Positions 5,893-14,042 of a DNA stretch of 29,047 nt are shown piece after piece. The position numbers and the translations under genes were made by a program. The stretch comes from JAJPXC01 sp964628905 (GTDB taxonomy: Bacteria > Bacteroidota > Bacteroidia > Bacteroidales > Muribaculaceae). The stretch is from positions 1 to 29,047 of the forward strand of contig CAZVNS010000025.1 of the NCBI GenBank assembly GCA_964628905.1, in the 5' to 3' direction. Numbering within the stretch: the first letter of the stretch is position 1; every line of letters begins with the position of its first letter. Below the pieces are notes generated by a model. The model made no database searches and had not been told where the DNA came from. It saw only the letters and a list, made by a program, of their open reading frames with translations.

Positions 5893-8092
5893 CGTCAGTT
5901 AAAATGGTGGGGACGGAGCCGGTGGCGCCAAGGAATATCGAGGCTCTCACCTGATCCACGCCGTCGGCGGTGATGGGGCCGGTGTAGAGGGGCGATTTGG
6001 ATGTGGGGTTGGTGCCGTCAAGGGTGTAACGCACTTGGTAGTCGGCTGTGGGATAAGGGGAATTGATCAGTATCCGGCCATCTTCCACCTTGACCCCGGG
6101 CTGGCGCAGGTGCACGGCGGTGCCGCGGCGGGAGAGTGCGGGGAGCACGCGGTCGCCAATCAGGCGGGAGAAGTCGGCGTCGGTATACGTGGTGTCGGAA
6201 TTCCATGCGCGCTCGGCAAGTCCGAGTGCCTTGGGGAAGATGTAGGTCTGCACCTGCGGCAGGTCGCGGATGGTTTCGGCGAAGATTTGGCCGGAGATGC
6301 CAATGAGCCGGTCGGCGTGCCCGGGATCGATGCCGCTCATGGCCATGGGGTAGCCATTGAGGGTGGCGAACTCGTCGACCATACCTCCCCATGTGAGGCC
6401 GCGCTCTTCGGGGTGGCAGGTGTAGGTCTGGTCGAGGTAGAAGTGGTCGACGTTGCAGATCACCACGGGGTAGCCTGCGGCAGCGGCCTCGCGGGCGCGG
6501 TTTGATTTGGTGACATGCCAGAAGTTGACGCCGCGAACCACGGGCTGCACGGCGGCGTTGAAGTCGTCGTCGTGTCCAAGGGCCACTTCCTCCCAGCCGT
6601 TCATCCCGATACCCTTGTCGGCCATCATCTTAGCAATGCGGCGAACGAACTCGCCGTGGACGGCTGTCTGCGATGTCAGCCCGCGCTCGGCCATCATGCG
6701 CTTAACCGACGGTGCTCCCGACCAGGCTCCGTTGGCCACCTCGTCGCCTCCGATATGTATCGACGGCAGTGGCACGCCGGCATCCTGATACATGCGCTGA
6801 ATTTCGCTAATCACCTTGTCCATAAAGCGATATGGACCTTCGAGGGCGGGATTTATCACGTTGTCGTGGAAGGATTGTGCAGAGGTGTAGGTCGAATTGT
6901 CGCCATCCTCGATCAGGCGGTATGTGTCGTCGCCGGTACGGCGATAGCGGGCCTCCATAGCCTTGACGGCGGCGCGGGCATGGCCGGGCGACTCGATTTC
7001 AGGGATCACCTGGATGCCAAGCGACTGGCAGTAGCGGAGGAAGTCGATAAACTCGGTGCGGGTGAGGTAGCCGTTGGAGGTACCTTCGGGGGAATTGGGA
7101 TCACCGTTGCCGGCGAAAATCTGTGCTAAATAGTCCTGTTCGTCAAGGGTGTAGCCGCGGCGGGCACCAACGTCGGTGAGTTCGGGCAGACCGGGTATCT
7201 CGAGTCGCCAGGCCTCGTCGTCGACGATGTGGAAGTGGAGCGTGTTAAGTTTATATGCCTGCATGTGCTGCACAATCTTTTGCAGGTCGTTGAGTGGCAG
7301 GAAGTTGCGTGATATGTCGACCATCAGGCCGCGGTAGTGATAGTCGGTCCAGTCCTCGATGACGTAGCTTGCGGTCTGAGGCACGTTGAGCAACTGGTTG
7401 ACAGTGGCTTGCGCCCAGCCGAGAGCTTGCGGGGTGGCGTATTCGAGCACCGTGGAGTCGGGGGTGACGGTCACGCGGTAGTATTCAGGGTTATCGTTGC
7501 TGACCGCGCGCAGCATTATGTTCTCACTCACTTGATAAGGGGCTGAAACCGGAGCTAACTCCATGACAGACTTCACCGAAGGGATAATATCGGTGGGGCG
7601 CGGCGCACGTCCGGCGGCGAGTCGCTCGTTGAGCTCATAGACGGCTGCGGGGTCGGGTGCGAGGTCGCTGCCGGGGAGTGTCCACTGCTCGGGACGGTCA
7701 GAAATCTTTTGCCGGACGGTCTTGACTGTGAATGGATTGCCCTTGGAGTCGACGCCATGGAAGCCGTCGGGCATATAGCTGTGGTGGCGCAGGGCGGCAT
7801 CGGTGACGATGTCGACAGTCACGGGTCCGCGGCCAAAGCGGGGTGAGGCGATATAGTAGTAGCCGGGGACAATCTCGGCGATAGTGTCAGCGGGGTCGAC
7901 GGCGTGCATCTTGCGTGCAAACATGTTGAAGCCCAGGCGACTCATGCCGCGGGTATCGTCGATGGTGATGCGCTGTGTGTAGTGGGGCTTGCCGTCGGCG
8001 TCAACGTAGTTGCCGAGGGTCTCCCAAGTGACGGTGGGCATCGCCGAGGCCGTGGCGGCAATCATGGCGGCGGCTAAGAATAGTTGTTTCAT
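5867..8092 (-). CDS. Beta-N-acetylhexosaminidase, glycoside hydrolase family 20
   Basis: GH20 enzymes release terminal beta-linked GlcNAc or GalNAc by substrate-assisted catalysis. The start chosen at 8090-8092 gives MKQLFLAAAMIAATASA, a signal peptide; the longer frame from 8128 adds 12 residues that would bury it. The product is 741 residues. An N-terminal alpha/beta region (to about 230) precedes the TIM-barrel, which begins near HYRGLMVDISRNF and holds the hallmark HIGGDEV with Asp450 and Glu451 as the catalytic pair. The C-terminus (about 665-735, YTLDGTNPTSKSPLY) is a chitobiase C-terminal-like module. With no lipobox, a periplasmic or secreted enzyme is expected. It follows the SusC/SusD/lipoprotein genes, with a hairpin and its own promoter candidate between, and is probably the cleaving enzyme of that locus. 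A mucin, N-glycan or chitin-type substrate cannot be told apart from sequence. Confidence 0.95.
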   Translation of the reverse strand: MKQLFLAAAMIAATASAMPTVTWETLGNYVDADGKPHYTQRITIDDTRGMSRLGFNMFARKMHAVDPADTIAEIVPGYYYIASPRFGRGPVTVDIVTDAALRHHSYMPDGFHGVDSKGNPFTVKTVRQKISDRPEQWTLPGSDLAPDPAAVYELNERLAAGRAPRPTDIIPSVKSVMELAPVSAPYQVSENIMLRAVSNDNPEYYRVTVTPDSTVLEYATPQALGWAQATVNQLLNVPQTASYVIEDWTDYHYRGLMVDISRNFLPLNDLQKIVQHMQAYKLNTLHFHIVDDEAWRLEIPGLPELTDVGARRGYTLDEQDYLAQIFAGNGDPNSPEGTSNGYLTRTEFIDFLRYCQSLGIQVIPEIESPGHARAAVKAMEARYRRTGDDTYRLIEDGDNSTYTSAQSFHDNVINPALEGPYRFMDKVISEIQRMYQDAGVPLPSIHIGGDEVANGAWSGAPSVKRMMAERGLTSQTAVHGEFVRRIAKMMADKGIGMNGWEEVALGHDDDFNAAVQPVVRGVNFWHVTKSNRAREAAAAGYPVVICNVDHFYLDQTYTCHPEERGLTWGGMVDEFATLNGYPMAMSGIDPGHADRLIGISGQIFAETIRDLPQVQTYIFPKALGLAERAWNSDTTYTDADFSRLIGDRVLPALSRRGTAVHLRQPGVKVEDGRILINSPYPTADYQVRYTLDGTNPTSKSPLYTGPITADGVDQVRASIFLGATGSVPTILTDVGNIEKKR

Positions 8093-8125
8093 GGTGTTAG
8101 CGTGGTTTGGTTTACAGTATAGGCA

Positions 8126-8156
8126 CAAATATACGCATTAATTCGATAACCGCCAA
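8126..8156 (-). promoter_or_regulatory. Promoter candidate for the GH20 gene
   Basis: On the minus strand TTGG (8156-8153), a 19-nt spacer and TATATTTG (8133-8126) fit the Bacteroidetes form. The predicted start of transcription is about 30 nt before the chosen ATG at 8092. This also supports that ATG, since the longer frame would start at about the promoter itself. Confidence 0.6.
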
Positions 8157-8174
8157 CATGGTGGTGACCGATAT

Positions 8175-8218
8175 TTGGACAAGTTGGACTGGTCAGACAG
8201 GTCGGACAGGTCATACCA
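8175..8218. repeat. Degenerate 9-bp array (GTCGGACAG type)
   Basis: Successive units TTGGACAAG, TTGGACTG, GTCAGACAG, GTCGGACAG and GTCATACCA keep a nine-base rhythm, with one unit a base short. It lies between a hairpin (8241-8269) and the GH20 promoter candidate. No coding or known regulatory role is evident. Confidence 0.55.
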
Positions 8219-8240
8219 ATCGCCGGGGGACAAGACGCAG

Positions 8241-8269
8241 CGATGGCCGCAGCGGGGCTGCGGCCATCG
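8241..8269 (-). terminator. Strong stem-loop after the SusC/SusD/lipoprotein genes
   Basis: CGATGGCCGCAGC (8241-8253) and GCTGCGGCCATCG (8257-8269) pair perfectly over 13 bp around a three-base loop. On the minus strand it comes 26 nt after the stop codon of the 151-aa lipoprotein. There is no clear T-run, so it may be a terminator, a 3'-end stabiliser, or an attenuating barrier that sets GH20 expression relative to the upstream genes. Confidence 0.65.
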
Positions 8270-8295
8270 ATATAGGAGGTTTGTTAATATGCTGT

Positions 8296-8751
8296 TTAGC
8301 GGGCATTAACGAGTGTGCCTATGAGGATTACGCTGTTGAATCCGCCGGGCGACACTTGATCCTCAAACGACAGCTTGCAAGAGTAATCGTAGTTACGACG
8401 TGTGCCCTTGAAGGTCACGATAACCTCGGCAGTGCTCTCGCCATCGGCGAAGACCACGGTATCAGGTGCTTCGAACATATCGGAGGGTTTGTAAGAAGCG
8501 TTGCCGTTGGAGCCGAGCGTCAGGGCCAGTGTGGCCTCTCCCACGGAGGTTGAGCGACGCACAGGGATGGTGTAGATGCGCTCAGCAGCGGGGACGTTCA
8601 TGGGGAACTCCTGGTCGAGGGTCTCGTTAACAAATGAGTACTGAATGCCCTCAGGATTGTAAGGCTCCCAGTAACCCTTGTCGTCGCAAGCGGTGGCTCC
8701 GATGATAAGCGCTACTACGGCCAGCATTGCTTTCAATATATTGGCTTTCAT
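8296..8751 (-). CDS. SusCD-associated surface lipoprotein, unknown family
   Basis: The product is 151 residues. MKANILKAMLAVVALIIGATAC is a lipoprotein signal with Cys22, followed by DDK, acidic residues of the type that favour export to the outer surface in Bacteroidetes. The rest is one predicted beta-sandwich: alternating strands such as IYTIPVRRS and EVIVTFKG, with a late YDYSCKLSFED pattern that recalls Calx-beta or the N-terminal module of SusCD-linked DUF4843-type proteins. It starts 21 nt after susD and precedes a strong hairpin, so it is the third gene of the SusC/SusD operon. It occupies the place of a SusE-like surface glycan-binding protein but is much shorter than SusE. The function is inferred from position only. 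Confidence 0.8.
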   Translation of the reverse strand: MKANILKAMLAVVALIIGATACDDKGYWEPYNPEGIQYSFVNETLDQEFPMNVPAAERIYTIPVRRSTSVGEATLALTLGSNGNASYKPSDMFEAPDTVVFADGESTAEVIVTFKGTRRNYDYSCKLSFEDQVSPGGFNSVILIGTLVNAR

Positions 8752-8772
8752 ATCTAATTACTTATTAGGGGG

Positions 8773-10452
8773 TTATTGGGCTGTGTAAACGTTGTCGAAC
8801 GAGGGGTTGTTCCAACCTTCTACTGCTTTGTTGGTGTTACCCTCGGTGATGAGCATACACCAGTTCATCCATGCGGGACGGCCATTGGTGTTGAAGCGGG
8901 TCTCGCGAGAGAAGTTGGAGTTGCTGTAAGAGCGGGTCACAGACATGTTCAGACGTTTGATGTCGAAGAATGTCAGACCTTCGCCCCATAGCTCTACGCG
9001 CTTCTGCTGGATAATCTCGGCGATTTCGGCTGTGATGCGGCCGGCGAGCACGTCCTTATCGTTCTTATGCGAGGCGAGGGCGGTCTGAGCATTGTAGCTG
9101 GGATCGCGGTACTGCATGAACTCAGAGAGCAGGCGCATACCCTCAGTGGGGTTGCTGTGAGCCACTGCCTCGGCCTCGATCAGGTACATCTCCTCAACGC
9201 GCATCAGGGGGTAGTCGCCTGAGCAAGCAATGGCTGACTCACCGGTGTTGCCCTCAGAGGGTTTGAACTTGAGTGAAGCGTAGTCGGGGAGCTTTTTGTA
9301 GGCAGCGGCTGCAAGGGGGGTCTGCTCCTTGCCTGAGAGTATAGAGCTCTGGGGAGCCTTCCATGCGAGCTTGCGGAAGTCGGTGTCAGAGATGCGGTCG
9401 TAGAGCGACTTGCTGATCATCGAGTAGGGGCCGGCGACTGCGTAGCCGAAGGTGGTCTCGTTTGACATCCAAGAGGTCCAGTTCAAGACACCTGAGGTGA
9501 CCACGCGGTCATCCTTGGTGGTGGAGATACACCACATCCAAGAGGGGAGGTACTTGTTGAAGGCATCGGTGACGCTGAGCCATTGAGCCTGAGTGGCGGG
9601 GGTGGCGCCATTCTGGTCGATAGCCTTGCGGGCATAGATGGCTGCCTGCTGGTAGCTTGAGGGGTTGACACCGCCGTCCCACATGTAGGCGCGGGCTTTC
9701 AGACCGTAAACCACTGCGAGGTCGGGGAGGGTGTTGCCCAGACGGGCGCCCTTAGCGATGTTGGCCTCAGCGCGGTCGAGATCCTCGAGGATGAATTTGA
9801 GCATCTCCTCGTGGGTGGCGCGGGGATTGTTCTTTGACAGCTCCTCGGTGGTATTCTCGGTGACGATGGGCACGGTAAGGCCGGTAACATCGTTCTTCGA
9901 TGAGGTACCATCACCGTTAGCTACAGTGACGATGGGCGATGTCTTTTCGTTGGGGAGGAATTCGAAGGTCTGAGCCAGGTCCAGGTAGATGGCAGCGCGG
10001 TAGGCTGAAGCCACACCGATATATGACGCCATCAGGGCGTCGTCGCTCTCAGTACCCACGGCCGACAGTACGTTGTTGGGGGTCTGAACGATCTTCCAGT
10101 AGAGAGTCCACTGGAACTGGTTGTTCATATAGTTCTCAGAGAGGTATTGAGCCTGTTCCCATGCGGTGTACCAGTCGTAGTTGGATGATACGATGGCCAT
10201 ATCCTCGGTCATTACGTCGTGGCAGTGCATCAACGAGCCGTATCCCCAGTCGTAAGCATTGTCCTGGCCAAGGGTGTTGTACTTGTTGAAGATGGCGCCC
10301 ATCTCCCAGAGGAGAGCCTCGGTGGCCTTTGAAGATGACTTCAGGCCCTCGTTGGTAACGACACTGGTGGGAATAGTCTCCTCAAGGCACGAAGTGAGCA
10401 GCATCGGTGCCGCTACGGCAAGTGCAAGTGCTGATTTGAATATATTTTTCAT
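8773..10452 (-). CDS. SusD/RagB family nutrient-binding outer-membrane lipoprotein
   Basis: The 559-residue product is the lid and substrate-binding partner of the SusC-type channel encoded just upstream. MKNIFKSALALAVAAPMLLTSC ends in a lipobox with Cys22, followed by LEE, an acidic surface-export context. The N-terminal helical TPR-like part includes ALLWEMGAIFNKYN and the YRAAIYLDLAQ helix. The C-terminal part has the LMRVEEMYLIEAEA helix and an IIQQKRVELWGEG segment with a following FFDIKRLN, both hallmarks of the family. It starts 23 nt after the SusC gene stop, consistent with cotranscription. The length is normal and no key part is missing. The ligand cannot be read from sequence; the GH20 neighbour suggests hexosamine-containing glycans. 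Confidence 0.96.
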   Translation of the reverse strand: MKNIFKSALALAVAAPMLLTSCLEETIPTSVVTNEGLKSSSKATEALLWEMGAIFNKYNTLGQDNAYDWGYGSLMHCHDVMTEDMAIVSSNYDWYTAWEQAQYLSENYMNNQFQWTLYWKIVQTPNNVLSAVGTESDDALMASYIGVASAYRAAIYLDLAQTFEFLPNEKTSPIVTVANGDGTSSKNDVTGLTVPIVTENTTEELSKNNPRATHEEMLKFILEDLDRAEANIAKGARLGNTLPDLAVVYGLKARAYMWDGGVNPSSYQQAAIYARKAIDQNGATPATQAQWLSVTDAFNKYLPSWMWCISTTKDDRVVTSGVLNWTSWMSNETTFGYAVAGPYSMISKSLYDRISDTDFRKLAWKAPQSSILSGKEQTPLAAAAYKKLPDYASLKFKPSEGNTGESAIACSGDYPLMRVEEMYLIEAEAVAHSNPTEGMRLLSEFMQYRDPSYNAQTALASHKNDKDVLAGRITAEIAEIIQQKRVELWGEGLTFFDIKRLNMSVTRSYSNSNFSRETRFNTNGRPAWMNWCMLITEGNTNKAVEGWNNPSFDNVYTAQ

Positions 10453-10475
10453 TGTCGAATAAGCGTTGAGGATGA

Positions 10476-13400
10476 TTAGAATACTACGTTAATACCACCT
10501 GATACTACACGTACGGGTGCGTAGTAGGTGTTGTTGGCTCCACCGGAGATCGACTGGGTGGGGTTCAGGCCCTTGCGGGCGCTCCACAAGTAGAGGTTGT
10601 CGGCAGTGAGGTAGAGGCGAACGCGGTCGAGGGTCAGCTTGCGGGTGAGCTCTTTGGGCAGTGTGAAACCAAAGTTAATGCTGCGGAGCTGCAGGTAAGA
10701 AGCTGAGACCAGGAAGCGGTCAGAGGTGGCGTTGGCGTAGGTGTCGCCGTACTGTACGCGGGGGATGTTAGAGGTGGGGTTCTCAGGGCTCCAGGCGTTG
10801 AGCAGGTCCTTGTGGAGGTTGCCGCCGGGGTTGTTCATACCGCTGAAGTTGCCCATCAGGCTTGCGTAGTTGCTATCGTAGATCTTACCACCGCACTGGT
10901 AGTTGAAGTTGATCGCGAAGTCAAACCACTTGTAGTTGGCTGTCAGGCCGAAACCACCGTAACCCCAGGGGAGTGCTGAGCCGCAGAGGTGGTAGTCGCC
11001 GTTGGCGCTCGAAAGTAACGCATAGTTGGTGGTGACTGACTGTACGGTGTTACCCTCTTCGTCAGTGGTGTTGATGTAGTAGAGGGCCTCACCGGTGACT
11101 TTGTCTGTACCGGCATACTTTGGCAGATAGAAGGTGTACATGGGCTGGCCTTCGCCGTAGAAGTAGTTGCCCGATGAGAAACCTTTGACGCCATCAGCTG
11201 TCTGGGCCTTACGTGACTCGGGGAGACTGGCGATCTTGTTCTTAGAGTAGGTGAAGTTACCGTTGAGCTCGACGGTCCAGTCCTTGGTGTCGATCACGCG
11301 GAGGTTCAAACCTACCTCAACGCCCTGGTTGTCCATATCACCGATGTTGGTGTAGTAGCTGGTGAAGCCGAACGACGGGGCCAAAGGCACGGTGAAGAGC
11401 TGGTCCTTGGTGCGACGGTAGTAGTACTCTACGTTACCGCTGATGCGGTCGTTGAGGAATGCGAACTCAACGCCACCGTTGAAGGCCTGGTTCTTCTCCC
11501 AAGAGATGTTGGGGTTACCGTAGGTCGAGGGCTGAGCTGCGGGGTGACCATCGGAGTTGACGATGGTGTAGGTGTTGGTGTAGCGGTAGTCACCAATCTG
11601 GTCGTTACCCTGCTCACCATAAGATACCTTGAGCTTCAACTGGTCAACCCAGGGAGCGGTGAACCACTCTTCCTTGTCCATGAGCCAAGCGGCACCGCCT
11701 GACCAGAAGTTACCCCAGCGATGATCGGGGTGGAAGCGTGACGAACCGTCGCGGCGGATTGAGGCCGAAACGAAGTACTTGGAGTTGTAGTCGTACTGAG
11801 CGCGGGCAAACCAACCCTCGACGTTGTACTCTGTAGTGTAAGAGCTTGCCGACTGGTTGATGATGGCACCGATGAGCTCGGAGTTGTTGGGGTCGAACAT
11901 GTTGTACTTCGAACCTGTCAGGGCGTAGAATTTGTCCCAGTAATTCTCGTGACCGAGGAGGAGACCTACGTTGTGCACGCCGAACATGTGGTTCCAGTTC
12001 AGCAACTGCTGGAAGGTATAGGTCTGTTGGCGGTAGTGGCCCTTGCTGACGATACCGTTGTTGTCCTTGTACAGACCGTAGTAGGGGTTGGTCACGTAGG
12101 TTGCGCGGGTTTCGTCGAGGGTTACGTTGTTGTTGGAGGTGAACTTGAAGTCCTTGAGGAAGCGCACCTCAACGAATGCTGTACCGTTGAAGGCGTTACT
12201 CTCAGAGTAGTTCTTGTCGAGGCGAGATGCCGCGATGGCGTTCGACTGGCCGTAGATGGGGCGAGTGAGCCCGGCGTTGTTGTCACCCCAGTCGTAGATC
12301 TGGTTGCCGTAGGGGTCAACCATGACGTTGCCGTCACCGTCGCGGACGAACAGCGGGTAGATCGGGGCGATCTGCTGGGCTGCGGCGAACACGTTGGCCG
12401 ACGAAGAGCTTTCGCCGTCCTCGTCGAGGGCGTGGGTCTTTGAGCGGGTGTACATGGCGTTACCACCGACCTTCAACCAGGATTTGGCCTGGATCTCGCC
12501 GCGGAGTGTACCGGTCAGACGGGTGTAGTCCGTGTTCTTCACGATACCGTCGTTGCTCAGCCAGCTCAGTGATGTGTAGAAGTTGCTCTTGTCGGTAGAG
12601 TTGGCCACGCTCACATTGTACTCCTGGCGGAGTGAGCGTGAGTAGGCGTTGTCGAGCCAGTTGTCGGGGCGGATGTAGTAATCCTGGCCATCGTAGTTGA
12701 TGATGCGACCGAGGGTGGCGTTGGGGTTGATCTTGCCATCCATGCCGATCAGGGGCAGATAGTTGCCATTGGCGTCAACGGGAAGGGTGAACACGTTGTA
12801 GCCCAGCGAGAGGTTGTTGGTGCTCGAGGGGTCGATCATGTTCTGGTTGGCCCAAGCGTTGGCGGCTGCGGCGCCCATGCCCTGGGCGTTCATGGCATAG
12901 TTGTTGAGCATCTGGTAGTACATCTCGTAGTAGCCTGCGGCGCTGCCGATGATGTCGTAGTCGCGGGTGGCGCGAGAGTTGCAGCCCCACTTGGCATCGA
13001 GGGTCACTACGGCGTTCTGCTCCTTACCCTTCTTGGTGGTGATCAGGATCACACCGTTGGCACCGCGGGCACCGTAGAGGGCGTTGGAGGCAGCGTCCTT
13101 GAGGACGGTCATCGACTCGATGTCGTTCGACGAGAAGTTGTTGATGTCGCCTGAGTAAGGCACACCGTCGACAACCACCAGAGGCGAGTTGCCGGCCATG
13201 ATTGATGTGATACCGCGCACGCGGATTGTGGGTGACTCCTGACCGGGGGCGCCTGAGGCGTTGGTCAGCTGCACACCTGCCACGTTACCGCTAAGAGCGT
13301 CGAGCACGTTGGTTACCTGCACCTTCTCAATCTCGGCGGCCCCCACCACGGTAGCCGAACCAGTGAAGGCCGACTTCTTGGCAGTACCGTAGGCCACGAC

Positions 13401-13715
13401 CATCACCTCATCAAGAGCCTTGCTTGAGGGCTCCAGGCGGATCACATTGTCGCCAGCCTTGGCGTTAACGGTCTTCTCAGTGTATCCTACATAGGAAACC
13501 TTGAGTTTCGATACGTTAGCGGGGACCGACAGTGAGAATTTACCATCCACGTCAGTGGCTACGCCTTGTCCACCGCCTACCGGCATCACGGTTACTCCGA
13601 ACAGGGGGTCACCGGTGCTGGCGTCGAGAACGGTACCCCGTACGGTGTGGTTCTGCGCTGCCGCAGTCACTGCCATACCGATTACCATTACAAGCAATAG
13701 AAACAGCTTTTTCAT
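10476..13715 (-). CDS. SusC/RagA family TonB-linked outer-membrane protein
   Basis: This is the TonB-energised importer of the glycan locus. The chosen start at 13713-13715 gives MKKLFLLLVMVIGMAVTAAAQ, a clear signal peptide, and 1079 residues; an ATG at 13731-13733 would add six residues and is also possible. Residues 22-98 form the carboxypeptidase-regulatory-like module typical of SusC. A DEVMVVAYG stretch (102-110) is the usual linker to the plug. The plug (about 113-230) has TIRVRGI, PLVVVDGVPY and the ITTKKG end. The long beta-barrel follows and ends in GGINVVF, with a terminal Phe as expected for outer-membrane insertion. It is first in its operon, with a promoter candidate at 13796-13825, and is followed by the susD-type gene. 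No ECF sigma/anti-sigma or hybrid two-component gene lies nearby. Confidence 0.97.
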   Translation of the reverse strand: MKKLFLLLVMVIGMAVTAAAQNHTVRGTVLDASTGDPLFGVTVMPVGGGQGVATDVDGKFSLSVPANVSKLKVSYVGYTEKTVNAKAGDNVIRLEPSSKALDEVMVVAYGTAKKSAFTGSATVVGAAEIEKVQVTNVLDALSGNVAGVQLTNASGAPGQESPTIRVRGITSIMAGNSPLVVVDGVPYSGDINNFSSNDIESMTVLKDAASNALYGARGANGVILITTKKGKEQNAVVTLDAKWGCNSRATRDYDIIGSAAGYYEMYYQMLNNYAMNAQGMGAAAANAWANQNMIDPSSTNNLSLGYNVFTLPVDANGNYLPLIGMDGKINPNATLGRIINYDGQDYYIRPDNWLDNAYSRSLRQEYNVSVANSTDKSNFYTSLSWLSNDGIVKNTDYTRLTGTLRGEIQAKSWLKVGGNAMYTRSKTHALDEDGESSSSANVFAAAQQIAPIYPLFVRDGDGNVMVDPYGNQIYDWGDNNAGLTRPIYGQSNAIAASRLDKNYSESNAFNGTAFVEVRFLKDFKFTSNNNVTLDETRATYVTNPYYGLYKDNNGIVSKGHYRQQTYTFQQLLNWNHMFGVHNVGLLLGHENYWDKFYALTGSKYNMFDPNNSELIGAIINQSASSYTTEYNVEGWFARAQYDYNSKYFVSASIRRDGSSRFHPDHRWGNFWSGGAAWLMDKEEWFTAPWVDQLKLKVSYGEQGNDQIGDYRYTNTYTIVNSDGHPAAQPSTYGNPNISWEKNQAFNGGVEFAFLNDRISGNVEYYYRRTKDQLFTVPLAPSFGFTSYYTNIGDMDNQGVEVGLNLRVIDTKDWTVELNGNFTYSKNKIASLPESRKAQTADGVKGFSSGNYFYGEGQPMYTFYLPKYAGTDKVTGEALYYINTTDEEGNTVQSVTTNYALLSSANGDYHLCGSALPWGYGGFGLTANYKWFDFAINFNYQCGGKIYDSNYASLMGNFSGMNNPGGNLHKDLLNAWSPENPTSNIPRVQYGDTYANATSDRFLVSASYLQLRSINFGFTLPKELTRKLTLDRVRLYLTADNLYLWSARKGLNPTQSISGGANNTYYAPVRVVSGGINVVF

Positions 13716-13795
13716 ACTAGATAAATTAGACATATAGTTAGTTAAACAGATTTTACGAATTTGCACGGTGATATGTTACAAAGTGTAATATTTCG

Positions 13796-13825
13796 CAAAA
13801 TTATGAAAAATTTACCGAACAACAA
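13796..13825 (-). promoter_or_regulatory. Promoter candidate for the SusC/SusD operon
   Basis: On the minus strand TTG (13825-13823), a spacer of about 19-20 nt and TAATTTTG (13803-13796) fit the Bacteroidetes form. The predicted leader is about 73 nt. A second, weaker match (TACACTTTG, 13787-13779) lies closer to the gene. Confidence 0.5.
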
Positions 13826-13877
13826 CCAAATGTCACGATTTTTTTTGCAACATTAACATTTTGACACCGCCTCACCC

Positions 13878-13957
13878 TCGACTTCCATCGACTTCCATCG
13901 ACTTAATTCGACCTAATTCAGGATAAATCAACTTAATCCGATTGAAATCGAGCGGGG
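13878..13957. repeat. Eight-unit array with exact 10-bp spacing (TCGACTTAAT type)
   Basis: Cut every ten bases from 13878, the units read TCGACTTCCA (twice), TCGACTTAAT, TCGACCTAAT, TCAGGATAAA, TCAACTTAAT, CCGATTGAAA and TCGAGCGGGG. Identity fades from left to right but the spacing never slips. Related decamers occur at 21782-21821 and 27378-27417. It lies upstream of the SusC promoter candidate and beyond the terminator of the preceding gene. There are no CRISPR-like unique spacers. Confidence 0.8.
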
Positions 13958-13979
13958 GCCGGCCCGGGGGGGAAGCGCA

Positions 13980-14011
13980 AGCGGGGCCGCCCCATCAGGA
14001 GCGGCCCCGCT
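13980..14011 (-). terminator. Stem-loop after the leucine-rich-repeat gene
   Basis: AGCGGGGCCGC (13980-13990) and GCGGCCCCGCT (14001-14011) pair perfectly over 11 bp with a ten-base loop. It begins 32 nt after the stop codon at 14043 on the minus strand. T residues after the stem are sparse, so termination strength is uncertain. Confidence 0.65.
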
Positions 14012-14042
14012 GCTATATATATATTAATGTGTATTGTCGGGA

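Larger units (their letters stand above)
13716..14042. other. Intergenic region with promoter, decamer array and hairpin
   Basis: This 327-bp gap has no gene. It holds the leader and promoter candidate of the SusC gene (to about 13825), an A+T-rich stretch, an eight-unit array with exact 10-bp spacing (13878-13957), a short G+C-rich palindrome (GGGCCGGCCC at 13956-13965) and the stem-loop that follows the leucine-rich-repeat gene (13980-14011). Confidence 0.8.

Noticed and set aside
8107..8553. A 148-codon plus-strand open frame starting in the gap before the GH20 gene
   Set aside because: It runs through a repeat array and a hairpin and then antisense to the 151-aa lipoprotein gene, so it is chance.
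13716..13766. Longer start for the SusC-type gene
   Set aside because: The 17 added residues precede a perfect signal peptide. The ATG at 13715 (or 13733) is better.
13878..13957. CRISPR array
   Set aside because: Units are 10 bp and contiguous, with no unique spacers, and no cas gene is present.
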